Of a stretch of DNA of 42,053 nt, positions 7,388 to 17,009 are shown one piece after another. The translations under genes and the position numbers were made by a program. The stretch covers positions 1 to 42,053 of the forward strand of contig JAVKIE010000015.1 of NCBI GenBank assembly GCA_031459615.1, written 5' to 3'. A model generated the notes under the pieces. The model was not told the origin of the DNA, ran no database searches, and was given only the letters and a program-made list of their open reading frames with translations. Origin of the DNA: Calidihabitans tengchongensis (lineage in GTDB: Bacteria > Sysuimicrobiota > Sysuimicrobiia > Sysuimicrobiales > Kaftiobacteriaceae). The number at the start of each line of letters is the position of its first letter. The stretch's first letter is position 1.

Positions 7388-7825
7388 GTGTCCGGTGTCC
7401 TGTCAGAGAAGGTGGTGGCATTTGCGCACAGCCAGCGGGTGGGCCACCTGGCCACGGTGGACGGCGACGGCCGGCCCCACGTGGTGCCGGTCTGCTTTGC
7501 CGTCCACGGCGGAGACGTCTACACACCGCTGGACGTCAAGCCCAAACGGGTCGCGCCCCTGCGCCTGCGCCGCGTTCGCAACCTCCTGGGGCGCCCCGAC
7601 GTGTGCCTGGTGGTGGACCGCTACGATGAGGACTGGACCCGTCTGGCGTGGGTGCAGCTGCGGGGCCGGGCGGGACTGGTCGACGACCCCGCCGAGCGCG
7701 GGGCGGCCATCGCCGCCCTGCGCGCCCGGTATCCCCAGTACCGGAACGCCGCCCTGGAGAGCTGTCCGCTGATCCGGGTGTCGGTCACGGAGGTGGTGGC
7801 GTGGGCGGCGGCGGGAACGCTGTAA
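7388..7825 (+). CDS. PPOX-class pyridoxamine-oxidase-fold, probably F420-dependent, oxidoreductase
   Basis: The 145-residue split-barrel flavin/F420 binding protein has the family pattern RVGHLATVDGDGRPHVVPVC (about 17-36), then DVYTPLDVKPKRVAPLRLRR and CLVVDRYDEDWTRLAWVQLR. This is the layout of the TIGR03668-type PPOX F420-dependent enzymes. The reaction is not known; relatives reduce quinones or biliverdin-like compounds. The start is GTG at 7388, with GGAGGAGGTGG 4-14 bases upstream. It is divergent from the LLM oxidoreductase and convergent with cimA; no obvious terminator lies in the 39-base gap. Confidence 0.8.
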   Translation: MSGVLSEKVVAFAHSQRVGHLATVDGDGRPHVVPVCFAVHGGDVYTPLDVKPKRVAPLRLRRVRNLLGRPDVCLVVDRYDEDWTRLAWVQLRGRAGLVDDPAERGAAIAALRARYPQYRNAALESCPLIRVSVTEVVAWAAAGTL

Positions 7826-7864
7826 CGTCTGTGACGAAAAACGGAGACATGCGTCCCGAGCCCC

Positions 7865-9493
<1,629 letters not shown>

Positions 9494-9513
9494 CCGCGTC
9501 TCCTCCCCATGCG

Positions 9514-9558
9514 AAAAGCCTGAGGGACCGATCGCGAGGACCTGTCCCTCAGGCTTTT
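9514..9558 (-). terminator. Terminator-like hairpin in the cimA leader (possible attenuator)
   Basis: Perfect 14-bp inverted repeat AAAAGCCTGAGGGA / TCCCTCAGGCTTTT with a 17-base loop. Its T run ends 21 bases before the cimA start codon (7 bases before the ribosome site). It can terminate in either direction. It lies after the cimA promoter, so on the minus strand it would stop transcription before cimA unless opened. Confidence 0.7.
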
Positions 9559-9685
9559 GTCCCGACGGTGTAGCGGTGGTCGGTGCACCGCCCGCGCCGC
9601 TCGGACCGACCGGCCCGTGTGGGAGCCGTGGAACCCTAGGCGCGCTCCTGCCACCCGCCGGCGCGGCCGGACCGGGTGTGGCCCG

Positions 9686-9715
9686 ACACTAGCAAGCGGG
9701 CAGCCGGCGTGTCAA
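9686..9715 (-). promoter_or_regulatory. cimA promoter
   Basis: On the minus strand, TTGACA (9715-9710), 18 bases, TAGTGT (9691-9686). The predicted transcript begins near 9679 and carries a leader of about 190 bases. Confidence 0.65.
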
Positions 9716-9885
9716 GACGCTGCCCGGATCGTCCGCCGCACGCGGCGGGGCCGGAGGATGGCAGGACGGAGTCGACCGCCCCGCCCCCGGGCCCTCCCCC
9801 GCGATCGCCCCCGGGAACCACCGGGCCGGCGGTCGCCCGGCCTGAAACCCCCGGCCCAGCCACCCCGCGGGCGAGCCTCTCTGGG

Positions 9886-9923
9886 GTTGCAATTTTATTC
9901 CGGGATTCGCATAATAATTCGCA
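9886..9923 (+). promoter_or_regulatory. Two tandem ARG-box-like ArgR operators
   Basis: TGCAATTTTATTCC (9888-9901) and CGCATAATAATTCG (9908-9921) each match the ArgR consensus core TGAATwwwwATTCA at 11 of 14 positions. Their centres are 20 bases apart, close to the two-turn spacing of tandem ARG boxes. They overlap the -35 and -10, so arginine-bound ArgR would block transcription. This AT-rich patch stands out sharply in the surrounding GC-rich DNA. Confidence 0.7.
9887..9915 (+). promoter_or_regulatory. argGH promoter
   Basis: TTGCAA (9887-9892), 17 bases, CATAAT (9910-9915). The ATG of argG follows 37 bases after the -10. Both elements are buried in two ARG-box-like operators. Confidence 0.75.
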
Positions 9924-9951
9924 ATACCACCACGGAGAGGAGAGGTGTCCC

Positions 9952-11193
9952 ATGGCGCGGGCCGTCCCCCTGGAAAAACTGACCACCGTGCAGCGCGCGC
10001 CGCGGGTGCGGCGGGTGGCCCTCGCCTATTCCGGCGGGCTGGACTCCTCCCTGTGCGTCGCCCTCCTGCGGGAGGTGTACGGGGTCGAGGAGGTCGTGCC
10101 CATCACCGTGGACGTGGGCCAGGGCGCCGACGAGCTGGACGCGGCCGCGCGCACGGCTGCCGTGCTGGGGATCACCCCGCGCGTCATCGACGCGCGGGAG
10201 GAGTTCGCGCGCGACTGGCTGGCCCCGGCCATCCGCGCCAACGCCGACTACCTGGGCTACCCGGTGGCGACGGCGATGACCCGCCAGCTGATTGCCCGCC
10301 TCGTGGCCGAGCAGGCGGTGGCCCTGGGGTGCGACGGCCTGGCCGAAGGCTCCAGCGGCAAGGGCAATGACCAGTACCGCATGCACAACGTCTTCACCCT
10401 CTTCGCGCCGGGGCTGCCCATCCTCGTGCCCGTGCGCGACCTCGATCTCACCCGTACCGAGGAGCGGGCGCTGTGCGCCCATTTCGGGATTCCGGTCGAC
10501 GAGCCCATCCCCGGCGGGGACGACAAGACGCTGTGGTGCCGCTCCATCGCCAGCGGGGGCCTGGGGCTGGACACCCCGATCCCCGACGCCGTGTGGCGGT
10601 GGTACGTGCCGCCCGAGCGGGCCCCCGACAGGCCCGCCACCGTCACCCTGACGTTCACAGGGGGCATCCCCGTGGCCCTGAACGGGACGCCCATGGCTCT
10701 GGCAGACCTCGTGGATGCCCTGAACGTCCTGGCCGGCGGGTACGGCATTGGCCGCATCGACATCCTCGAAGACGGCATCATGGGTCTGAAGTCGCGCGAA
10801 GTCTATGAGGCGCCGGCGGCCACCGTCGTCCTGCGGGCCCACCGCGACCTGGAGCAGCTCACCCTGACCAAGGAGGAGGTGCAGTTCAAACGCGGGATCG
10901 ACCAGGCCTGGGCGGCCCTCGTCTACCACGGCGACTGGTTCCATCCGCTGAGAGCGGACCTGGATGCCTTCATCGGCCGCTCGCAGGAGGTCGTGGAGGG
11001 GGAGGTGTCGCTGCGGCTGTACAAGGGCAGCATGGAGGTGGTGGCGCGGGCGTCCCGTCAGTCTCTGTTTGCCCCCGAACTGCGCTCCATCGCCACGGGA
11101 GGCTTCGACCAGCGCCTGTGCGGCCCGGCGGCGCAGATCCGCGGGCTGCCCTATCAGGTGCTGGCCCTGCGGCGGGCGCGGGCGAAGGCCTGA
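9952..11193 (+). CDS. argG: Argininosuccinate synthase
   Basis: The 413-residue enzyme joins citrulline and aspartate with ATP to give argininosuccinate, the penultimate step of arginine synthesis, in the cytoplasm. The ATP pyrophosphatase loop AYSGGLDSS is at 25-33. EGSSGKGNDQYRM and SREVYEAPAA are the citrulline/aspartate-binding family motifs. The length is normal. The ATG at 9952 has GGAGAGGAGAGGTG upstream, and the short leader fits the promoter at 9887-9915. argH follows after 29 bases, forming an argGH operon with ArgR-type control. Confidence 0.96.
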   Translation: MARAVPLEKLTTVQRAPRVRRVALAYSGGLDSSLCVALLREVYGVEEVVPITVDVGQGADELDAAARTAAVLGITPRVIDAREEFARDWLAPAIRANADYLGYPVATAMTRQLIARLVAEQAVALGCDGLAEGSSGKGNDQYRMHNVFTLFAPGLPILVPVRDLDLTRTEERALCAHFGIPVDEPIPGGDDKTLWCRSIASGGLGLDTPIPDAVWRWYVPPERAPDRPATVTLTFTGGIPVALNGTPMALADLVDALNVLAGGYGIGRIDILEDGIMGLKSREVYEAPAATVVLRAHRDLEQLTLTKEEVQFKRGIDQAWAALVYHGDWFHPLRADLDAFIGRSQEVVEGEVSLRLYKGSMEVVARASRQSLFAPELRSIATGGFDQRLCGPAAQIRGLPYQVLALRRARAKA

Positions 11194-11222
11194 GGGGCCC
11201 GCCGTCCCGCAGGAGGACGCGC

Positions 11223-12575
11223 ATGGGCAAACTGTGGGAAAAGGGCTACCGCCTGCACGAGGCGATCGAGCGCTTCGAGGTGGGGGACGATGTCTGGCTG
11301 GACCAGCGCCTGGCGTGGGCCGACCTGCTGGGGTCCATCGCCCACGCCCGCATGCTCGGCCACATCGGCGTCCTCACCCGCGAGGAGGCGGCGCGCCTGG
11401 AGGAGGCTCTGCGCGCGCTCCTGGGCGAAGCCCGCGAGGGGCGGCTGGCCCTCACCGTGCAGGACGAGGACATTCACACCAGGGTTGAGGGACTGCTGGT
11501 CGAGCGCCTGGGCGACCTGGGGAAGAAGCTGCACACGGGACGCTCGCGCAACGACCAGGTGCTGGTGGACCTGCGGCTGTACACCAAGCGGGCACTGCTC
11601 GACCTCCAGGACGCCGTCCTCGGGTGCGCCGGGGCACTGCTGGATTTCGCCGCCCGCCACCGCGACCTCCCCATGCCCGGCTACACCCACATGCAGCGGG
11701 CCATGCTGTCCTCGGTGGGCCTGTGGGCGGGGGCCTTCGTCGAGGCCCTGCTGGACGACCTGACGCTGTGCGACGCGGCGTATCGCCTGAACGACCAGTC
11801 GCCCCTGGGGTCGGCGGCCGGCTATGGGGTGCCCCTCCCGCTGGACCGGGCGTACGCAGCGCGCCTGCTGGGATTCCGCCGGGTGCAACCCAACGTCCTC
11901 TACGTGCAGAACAGCCGTGGGAAGTTCGAGCTGGCCGCCCTGCAGGCGGCGGCGCAGGTGGCGGTGGATCTGGCCAAGCTGGCCGAGGACCTGCTGCTCT
12001 TCACCACCAGAGAGTTCGGCTTCTTCCGCGTGGCCCAGGAGATGGCCACCGGATCCTCCCTCATGCCCCAGAAACGCAACCTGGATGCGGTGGAGCTGGT
12101 GCGGGCGCGCTGCCGGTGGGCGATCGGGCTGCAGGCGCAGGTGGGGGCCATCGTGGCCGGCTGCCCGTCGGGCTACAACGGCGACCTGCAGGAGACGAAA
12201 CGGCCGCTCATGGAGGGGCTGGAGACGGTGACCGCCTGCCTGAACGTCATGGCCCTCACGGTGGCCCACACCACGCCCGATCCCGAGCGCCTGGCAGCCG
12301 CCTGCACCCCCGAGATCTTCGCCGCGGACGCGGCGCTCCAGCTGGCGGCTGCGGGCGTGCCCTTCCGCGACGCCTACCGGCAGGTCGCCACGGGGGCAGC
12401 ACCTGTGGAACGTCCCGCCGACCTGGCTGCGGCCCTGGCGCGGCGGTCCTCCGAGGGGGCCCCGGGGAACCTCGGGCTGGAGCGCGCCCGGGCGCGGTGG
12501 AGCGAGGAGCGCATCCGGGTCCAGCGGGAACGCGAACGCTTTGACTCCGCCCTGGCCGGGCTTGCCGGACCCTGA
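11223..12575 (+). CDS. argH: Argininosuccinate lyase
   Basis: The 450-residue enzyme splits argininosuccinate into arginine and fumarate, the last step of the pathway. It is a fumarase/aspartase superfamily homotetramer. HTGRSRNDQV at 104-113 and GYTHMQRA at 153-160 (catalytic-site His) are present. The signature loop GSSLMPQKRN is at 277-286; most homologues have MPQKKN, so K to R is a mild variation next to the catalytic serine loop. The ATG is preceded by AGGAGGA. It is the second gene of the operon; a long GC-rich hairpin lies 39 bases after the stop. Confidence 0.95.
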   Translation: MGKLWEKGYRLHEAIERFEVGDDVWLDQRLAWADLLGSIAHARMLGHIGVLTREEAARLEEALRALLGEAREGRLALTVQDEDIHTRVEGLLVERLGDLGKKLHTGRSRNDQVLVDLRLYTKRALLDLQDAVLGCAGALLDFAARHRDLPMPGYTHMQRAMLSSVGLWAGAFVEALLDDLTLCDAAYRLNDQSPLGSAAGYGVPLPLDRAYAARLLGFRRVQPNVLYVQNSRGKFELAALQAAAQVAVDLAKLAEDLLLFTTREFGFFRVAQEMATGSSLMPQKRNLDAVELVRARCRWAIGLQAQVGAIVAGCPSGYNGDLQETKRPLMEGLETVTACLNVMALTVAHTTPDPERLAAACTPEIFAADAALQLAAAGVPFRDAYRQVATGAAPVERPADLAAALARRSSEGAPGNLGLERARARWSEERIRVQRERERFDSALAGLAGP

Positions 12576-12614
12576 CCGGGGCCGTTCCCCGGCTTCGCGG
12601 TCAGAGGGTCTGAC

Positions 12615-12652
12615 GCGCAGACAGGACGCGGATCCCCGCGCCCTGTCTGCGC
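12615..12652. terminator. Long hairpin between argH and the tRNA
   Basis: GCGCAGACAGG...CCTGTCTGCGC, extended inward by CGCGG/CCGCG with one mismatch, gives a stem of about 16 bp and a 4-base loop. No T run follows on either strand, so it may be a factor-assisted or processing hairpin for the convergent argGH and tRNA transcripts. Confidence 0.55.
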
Positions 12653-12657
12653 TCCCA

Positions 12658-12734
<77 letters not shown>

Positions 12735-12745
12735 TCGCACCCTTC

Positions 12746-12773
12746 ATTATACCGTGGCGACCCCCCGGGTCAA
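12746..12773 (-). promoter_or_regulatory. tRNA-fMet promoter
   Basis: On the minus strand, TTGACC (12773-12768), 16 bases, a perfect TATAAT (12751-12746). It ends 12 bases before the tRNA 5' end. Confidence 0.8.
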
Positions 12774-12856
12774 CCTGAGCCGGATTCCTGCGCCCCAAGG
12801 GCAGGTCGCCGGAGGGGATCCGTCGAAACCCACGCCGTCCCTCGCCCGGGGAGTCC

Positions 12857-14107
12857 ATGTCCATCGATCTCACCGCCTCCCGCCGGATCGCCCGGACCCT
12901 GTTCGCCGCCCAGAGCCTCGGCTCGGCGGCGGTGGTGGCCGTGTTTCCCATCGTGGCCATCGCCGGCGCACGTCTGAGCGGGCACCCGTCCTGGGCGGGC
13001 GTGCCGGCCACGGGCTACCAGGTGGGCGCGGCCGCGGCCGCCCTGGGCTGGGGGCGCCTGATGGACCCGCTGGGCCGCCGCGGTGTGCTGCTGCTGGGCA
13101 TGCTGCTGGGGGTGGCGGGCTCGGCGGCGGCGGGGTGGGCGATCCTGTCGCGCTCGTTTGGCCTGTTCCTCGCTGGCGGCGTCCTGCTGGGCGCGGCCGT
13201 GTCGGCGGTCCAGCTGTCGCGCTTCGTCGCGGCGGAGGTCCACCCGCCAGACCAGCGGGGGCGGGCACTGTCCACCGTGGTCCTGGGCGGCACGCTGGGG
13301 GCGGTCCTCGGGCCGCTGATGGCGGGGCCGGCGAGCCGCCTGGCCGCGCACGCCGGGCTGGACGAGCTGTCCGGCCCCTATGCGGCGTGTGCCCTCCTGT
13401 TCCTGGCGGGCGGTGCGGTGGTCTTCCTGGGTCTGCGCCCGGAGCCCCGGGACCTGGCCCGCGCCCTCGCCGGCGGGTCCTCGGATCCCGCCGCGGGCTC
13501 CGGAGGGCGCCGCCTCCGCGAGATCTCCAGCGCGCCGGGAGTCCAGGTGGCCACGACCGCCATGGTGTTCGGCCAGCTGGTGATGGTCATGCTGATGGTC
13601 ATCACCCCCCTGCACATGCGGGAGCACCGCCACGCCGTGACCAGCATCTCCGTCGTCATCTCCGCCCACGTGGTCGGCATGTATGCCTTCTCGGTGATCT
13701 CCGGCCGCCTGGCGGACCGCGTGGGGCGGGGACCGGTGATCCTGGCCGGCGCGGCGGGGTTGATCCTGGCGGCGCTGGCCGCGACGCTGTCGCCCCGGGT
13801 GCTGCCGATGGCGGTGGCCCTCTTCCTGCTGGGAGTGGGGTGGAACTTCTGCTATGTGGGCGGCTCCACGCTGCTGGCCGACCAGCTCTCCCCCGGCGAA
13901 CGGGCGCGGACCCAGGGGCTGAACGACCTGCTCATCGGCCTGGCGTCGGCGGCGGGGAGCGCCGGCAGCGGCGTGGTCTTTGCCGCCGCCGGCTACGACG
14001 TGATGGGCCTGGTGGCGGTGCTGGGGGCCTGCGTGCCCCTGGTCCTTGCGGCCCTGAACCGCGCCGACGGCCCGCGGGTGAAGGTGGCGGCGGGACCGGG
14101 GGCCTGA
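12857..14107 (+). CDS. MFS transporter
   Basis: The 416-residue membrane protein has about 12 hydrophobic helices in two halves. The loop between helices 2 and 3 reads GRLMDPLGRRGVLLLGMLLG, and its counterpart in the second half is SGRLADRVGRGPVILAGAAG; both are the conserved MFS G-x-L-x-D-x-x-G-R-R/K pattern. A cytoplasmic loop of about 30 residues (PEPRDLARALAGGSSDPAAG) joins the halves. The transported compound is not predictable; drug-efflux-like proton antiport is most common in this group. ATG 12857 has GGGGAG about 5 bases upstream. It converges on the HAD phosphatase gene, with hairpins in the gap. Confidence 0.85.
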   Translation: MSIDLTASRRIARTLFAAQSLGSAAVVAVFPIVAIAGARLSGHPSWAGVPATGYQVGAAAAALGWGRLMDPLGRRGVLLLGMLLGVAGSAAAGWAILSRSFGLFLAGGVLLGAAVSAVQLSRFVAAEVHPPDQRGRALSTVVLGGTLGAVLGPLMAGPASRLAAHAGLDELSGPYAACALLFLAGGAVVFLGLRPEPRDLARALAGGSSDPAAGSGGRRLREISSAPGVQVATTAMVFGQLVMVMLMVITPLHMREHRHAVTSISVVISAHVVGMYAFSVISGRLADRVGRGPVILAGAAGLILAALAATLSPRVLPMAVALFLLGVGWNFCYVGGSTLLADQLSPGERARTQGLNDLLIGLASAAGSAGSGVVFAAAGYDVMGLVAVLGACVPLVLAALNRADGPRVKVAAGPGA

Positions 14108-14162
14108 CCGCGGGATCGGGGATCTGTGATCCCGGAGTACACCGGCAGGCTCCCTCACCCCG

Positions 14163-14183
14163 CCCTCTCCCGGAGGGAGAGGG
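14163..14183. terminator. Hairpin between convergent genes
   Basis: CCCTCTCCC-GGA-GGGAGAGGG, a perfect 9-bp stem, preceded by a second inverted repeat GGGATC...GATCCC (about 14113-14134). It lies between the MFS stop and the HAD stop. It resembles the CCCTCTCCC...GGGAGAGGG palindromic elements that recur in many GC-rich genomes. Confidence 0.5.
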
Positions 14184-14226
14184 AACTCGTCGGCGGGTTG
14201 GCAGGTCGCGTCTGCACGTGTCCCCG

Positions 14227-14877
14227 CTACAGCAGCGCGGCCAGCGCGTCGAGGTCGGGCAGGACCACGTCCGCGCCGGATGCGGCCAGGGCCTCGGCGG
14301 CCGCGAAGCCGCCCGCCACCGCGACGGTGACCGTCCCCGCCTGTCTGCCCATGAGCACGTCCTCCAGCGTGTCGCCCACGTAGGCCGCCGCCTCCGCGGC
14401 CACGCCCAGGCGGGCCAGGGCGCGCCGCAGCGGGGCCGGGTGGGGCTTGCGCTCTGCGGTGTCCCCGCCGCACACCACGACGTCGAACACCCCCTGCCAC
14501 CCGGCGCGGATCAGGTCGCGTTCCACCCGCGACCGATCTCCGGAGGTGACCAGTCCCACCGCCCGCCCCGCCGCCCGCAGGGCTCTCAGCGCGCGATCCG
14601 CGCCCGGCCGGGGGCTGACCGTCTCCTGGGCGTAGTGCTCCAGCCACAGCCGGTCCGCCTCCGCCCAGCGGTCCCGGGGCAGGCCCAGACGCTCGTAAAA
14701 CAGGTACCAGTTGGGCGAGTAGTGGCGCCGGTACAGCTCCTCGTCGAATGCCACCCCCATCCGGGCGCACACCCGCCGGTAGACCCGGTAATGGGCGTCC
14801 AGGGAATCCAGCAGGGTGCCATCCAGGTCGAACAGGACGGCCCGGCAGCGCCGCAGCGGGCTCGTGTCCCCTCTCAT
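14227..14877 (-). CDS. HAD-family phosphatase (phosphoglycolate-phosphatase-like)
   Basis: The 216-residue Mg-dependent phosphohydrolase carries all four HAD motifs: AVLFDLDGTLLDSLDAHY (nucleophile Asp17, acid Asp19), VTSGDRSR (motif II Ser), RKPHPAPL (motif III Lys) and YVGDTLEDVLMGRQAG (motif IV acidic pair). A helical cap between about residues 28 and 95 makes it subfamily IA, as in phosphoglycolate phosphatase and beta-phosphoglucomutase. The substrate is unknown. It ends convergently with the MFS gene. Its start is 61 bases after the ABC permease stop, so it may be the last gene of the export operon by read-through, with no obvious functional link. Confidence 0.85.
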   Translation of the reverse strand: MRGDTSPLRRCRAVLFDLDGTLLDSLDAHYRVYRRVCARMGVAFDEELYRRHYSPNWYLFYERLGLPRDRWAEADRLWLEHYAQETVSPRPGADRALRALRAAGRAVGLVTSGDRSRVERDLIRAGWQGVFDVVVCGGDTAERKPHPAPLRRALARLGVAAEAAAYVGDTLEDVLMGRQAGTVTVAVAGGFAAAEALAASGADVVLPDLDALAALL

Positions 14878-14938
14878 CCCCGTGCTCCGGCTCCAGCATA
14901 CAGGGGAGGGAATGAGAGAGAAAGGCCGGGCGGCGGCG

Positions 14939-16066
14939 TCAGTCCAGGCGCTTCTGGAAGCGGACCACGCTGGCGGTGAAGAACACCACGGCGAGAGCCG
15001 CCAGGGGCAGGATCTGGGGAAGGAGGTCGGCCAGGCCGATGCCCTTGAGAATGATCCCCCGCACGATGATCAGGAAGTACGTCAGGGGAAGCAGGTAACC
15101 GATCCCCTGGACCACCGGCGGCATGCCCTCCCGGGGGAACATGAAGCCCGACAGCAGCAGGGTGGGCAGGAAGATGAAGAACGACGCCTGCATCGCCTGG
15201 CGCTGGGTCTGGGACACGGTGGAGACCAGGATCCCCTGCCCCAGGGTCGTCATGTAGAAGATCAGCGTCAGCCCGTACAGCAGCAGCAGGCTGCCGTGGA
15301 CGGGCACCCGGAACCACAGGGCGGCGATGAGCAGCGCCAGCGTGATGTCCACGTAGCCCAGGACCACGTAGGGCAGGATCTTCCCCAGCATCAGCTCGCC
15401 CCGCCGGATGGGCGTCGCCACCAGCTGCTCCAGGGTGCCCAGCTCCCTCTCCCGCACGATGGCCAGGGCCGTGAACATCATGGTCAGCATCTGCAGGATC
15501 ACCGCCAGCAGCCCGGGCACCATGAAGTTGGTGCTGCGCAGGTCCGGGTTGTACCACGCGCGGGTGCGCACCTCCAGGGGGACGCCCTGGACGGCGATGC
15601 CGGCCCGGCCCAGGACCCCGCGGGCGATCTCCAGCGAGACGATCTGGCCGATCGCCTCCGCGGTCGTCAGCGCGCTGCGGGCCACCAGCGGATCGCTGGC
15701 GTCCACGATCACCTGGATGGAGGTGGGCCGGCCCGCCCGCAGGTGGCGCGCGAACTCGGGCGGGATGACGATCCCCACCCGGGCGGCGCCCCGGTCGATC
15801 GCCCGCTGCACCTCCGCCACGCTCGAGGTGGCGCCCCGGACCTGGAAGTAGCGGGAGTTGACAAACCGCTGCACCAGCGTGCGGCTCTCCGCCGACTGGG
15901 AGTAGTCCACCACCAGGGTCGGCAGCCTCTCCACGTCGGTGGTCACCGCGTAGCCGAACAGCAGCAGCTGGATCACCGGCATGAGGACCGCCATGGCCAG
16001 GGTGCGCCGGTCCCGCACCAGCTGGATGAATTCCTTGACGATCATCGCCGTCAGGCGCCGGGACAT
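14939..16066 (-). CDS. ABC-2 type transporter permease (YhhJ/YbhR-like)
   Basis: The 375-residue protein has the layout of ABC-2 exporters of the YbhR/YhhJ type. A first helix (AMAVLMPVIQLLLFGYAVTT) is followed by a large external domain of roughly 140 residues (about 45-180), then five C-terminal helices. The region VPGLLAVILQMLTMMFTALA, IVRERELGTLEQLVATPIRR is the conserved signature with the E-x-G-T-x-E-Q-L loop. It works with the two ATPases upstream and the HlyD/TolC pair to move a substrate, probably a drug or lipid-like compound, across both membranes. Only one permease gene is visible, so it should act as a homodimer. Confidence 0.88.
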   Translation of the reverse strand: MSRRLTAMIVKEFIQLVRDRRTLAMAVLMPVIQLLLFGYAVTTDVERLPTLVVDYSQSAESRTLVQRFVNSRYFQVRGATSSVAEVQRAIDRGAARVGIVIPPEFARHLRAGRPTSIQVIVDASDPLVARSALTTAEAIGQIVSLEIARGVLGRAGIAVQGVPLEVRTRAWYNPDLRSTNFMVPGLLAVILQMLTMMFTALAIVRERELGTLEQLVATPIRRGELMLGKILPYVVLGYVDITLALLIAALWFRVPVHGSLLLLYGLTLIFYMTTLGQGILVSTVSQTQRQAMQASFFIFLPTLLLSGFMFPREGMPPVVQGIGYLLPLTYFLIIVRGIILKGIGLADLLPQILPLAALAVVFFTASVVRFQKRLD

Positions 16067-16070
16067 GGCG

Positions 16071-17009
16071 TCATCCTCCCGATCTGTCCGGGCTCATCAG
16101 CAGGACGAAGACGTCCTCCAGCGACGCCGGACGCACCTCCACCCGGTGCACCCGCACCCCGCGGGCGCGGAGAATCTCCGGGACGTCCGCCGCCGCCCGC
16201 CGCGGGTCGTCGGCCACCAGGTGCACCGCCGTCCCGTACAGGGCCGCGCTGCGGGCTCCCGGCCAGGACCGGAGGACCCGGAGGGCCTCCTGCCAGGGCT
16301 CGGCCACCACCTCCACCACGCCCTCCCCCAGGACACGCCGCCGGATCTCGGCGGGAGGCCCCTGGGCGATGATGCGGCCGCCGTGGATGAACGCCAGGGT
16401 GGTGCAGTGCTCGGCCTCGTCCATGTAGTGGGTAGTGACCAGCACCGTGGTGCCCTCGTCGGCAAAGCGGTAGATCAGGTCCCAGAACTCCCGCCGCTGC
16501 ACCGGATCGGTCCCGGACGTGGGCTCATCCAGCAGGAGGAGGTCGGGGTGGTGCAGCACGGCGCACCCCAGGGCCAGGCGCTGGCGCCAGCCTCCCGAGA
16601 GGGTCCCCACCAGCTGCCGCTCCCGCCCCGCCAGGCTGGCCCGCTGGATCCACCCGGACACCTTGCGCCGCCGCTCGGGGCCGGGCAGGCCGTAGATCCG
16701 GGCGTAGAAGTGCAGCAGTTCCTCCACCGTCAGGTCGGCGTACTGGGGCCCGCGCTGCACCATGTAGCCGATGCGCGACCTCACCGCCTCGGGGTGCCGC
16801 GTCACGTCCACCCCCAGGACCCGGACGGTCCCTGCGGAGGGGGCCAGCAGCCCGCACAGCATCCGGATGGTGGTGGTCTTCCCGGCACCGTTGGGGCCCA
16901 GGAACCCGAACACTTCGCCGCGCGGGACGACCAGGTCGATGTGGTCCACGGCCACGACGTCGCCAAAACGGCGGGTCAGGCCGGCAGCCTCAATGGCGGG
17001 TGTCGTCAT
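16071..17009 (-). CDS. ABC transporter ATP-binding protein (second of pair)
   Basis: The 312-residue ATPase has Walker A LGPNGAGKTTT at 38-47, signature TLSGGWRQRL, Walker B LLLLDEPTSGTDPVQR and a switch His in LVTTHYMDEAEHC. The W in the signature (GGW instead of GGM/GGQ) is unusual. The C-terminal 80 residues form the extra regulatory domain typical of ABC-2 drug exporters. It overlaps the upstream ATPase gene by 20 bases and ends 4 bases before the permease gene, so translation is coupled. The two ATPases of this operon are related but clearly different and might pair as a heterodimer. Confidence 0.9.
   Translation of the reverse strand: MTTPAIEAAGLTRRFGDVVAVDHIDLVVPRGEVFGFLGPNGAGKTTTIRMLCGLLAPSAGTVRVLGVDVTRHPEAVRSRIGYMVQRGPQYADLTVEELLHFYARIYGLPGPERRRKVSGWIQRASLAGRERQLVGTLSGGWRQRLALGCAVLHHPDLLLLDEPTSGTDPVQRREFWDLIYRFADEGTTVLVTTHYMDEAEHCTTLAFIHGGRIIAQGPPAEIRRRVLGEGVVEVVAEPWQEALRVLRSWPGARSAALYGTAVHLVADDPRRAAADVPEILRARGVRVHRVEVRPASLEDVFVLLMSPDRSGG

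Noticed and set aside
9559..9680. T-box riboswitch in the cimA leader
   Set aside because: GGGTGGCAGG resembles part of a T-box, but the full consensus is missing. The UGGN that should match tRNA-Ile or tRNA-Leu (UGGU) is UGGC, and the terminator arms have the reverse order of a T-box terminator.
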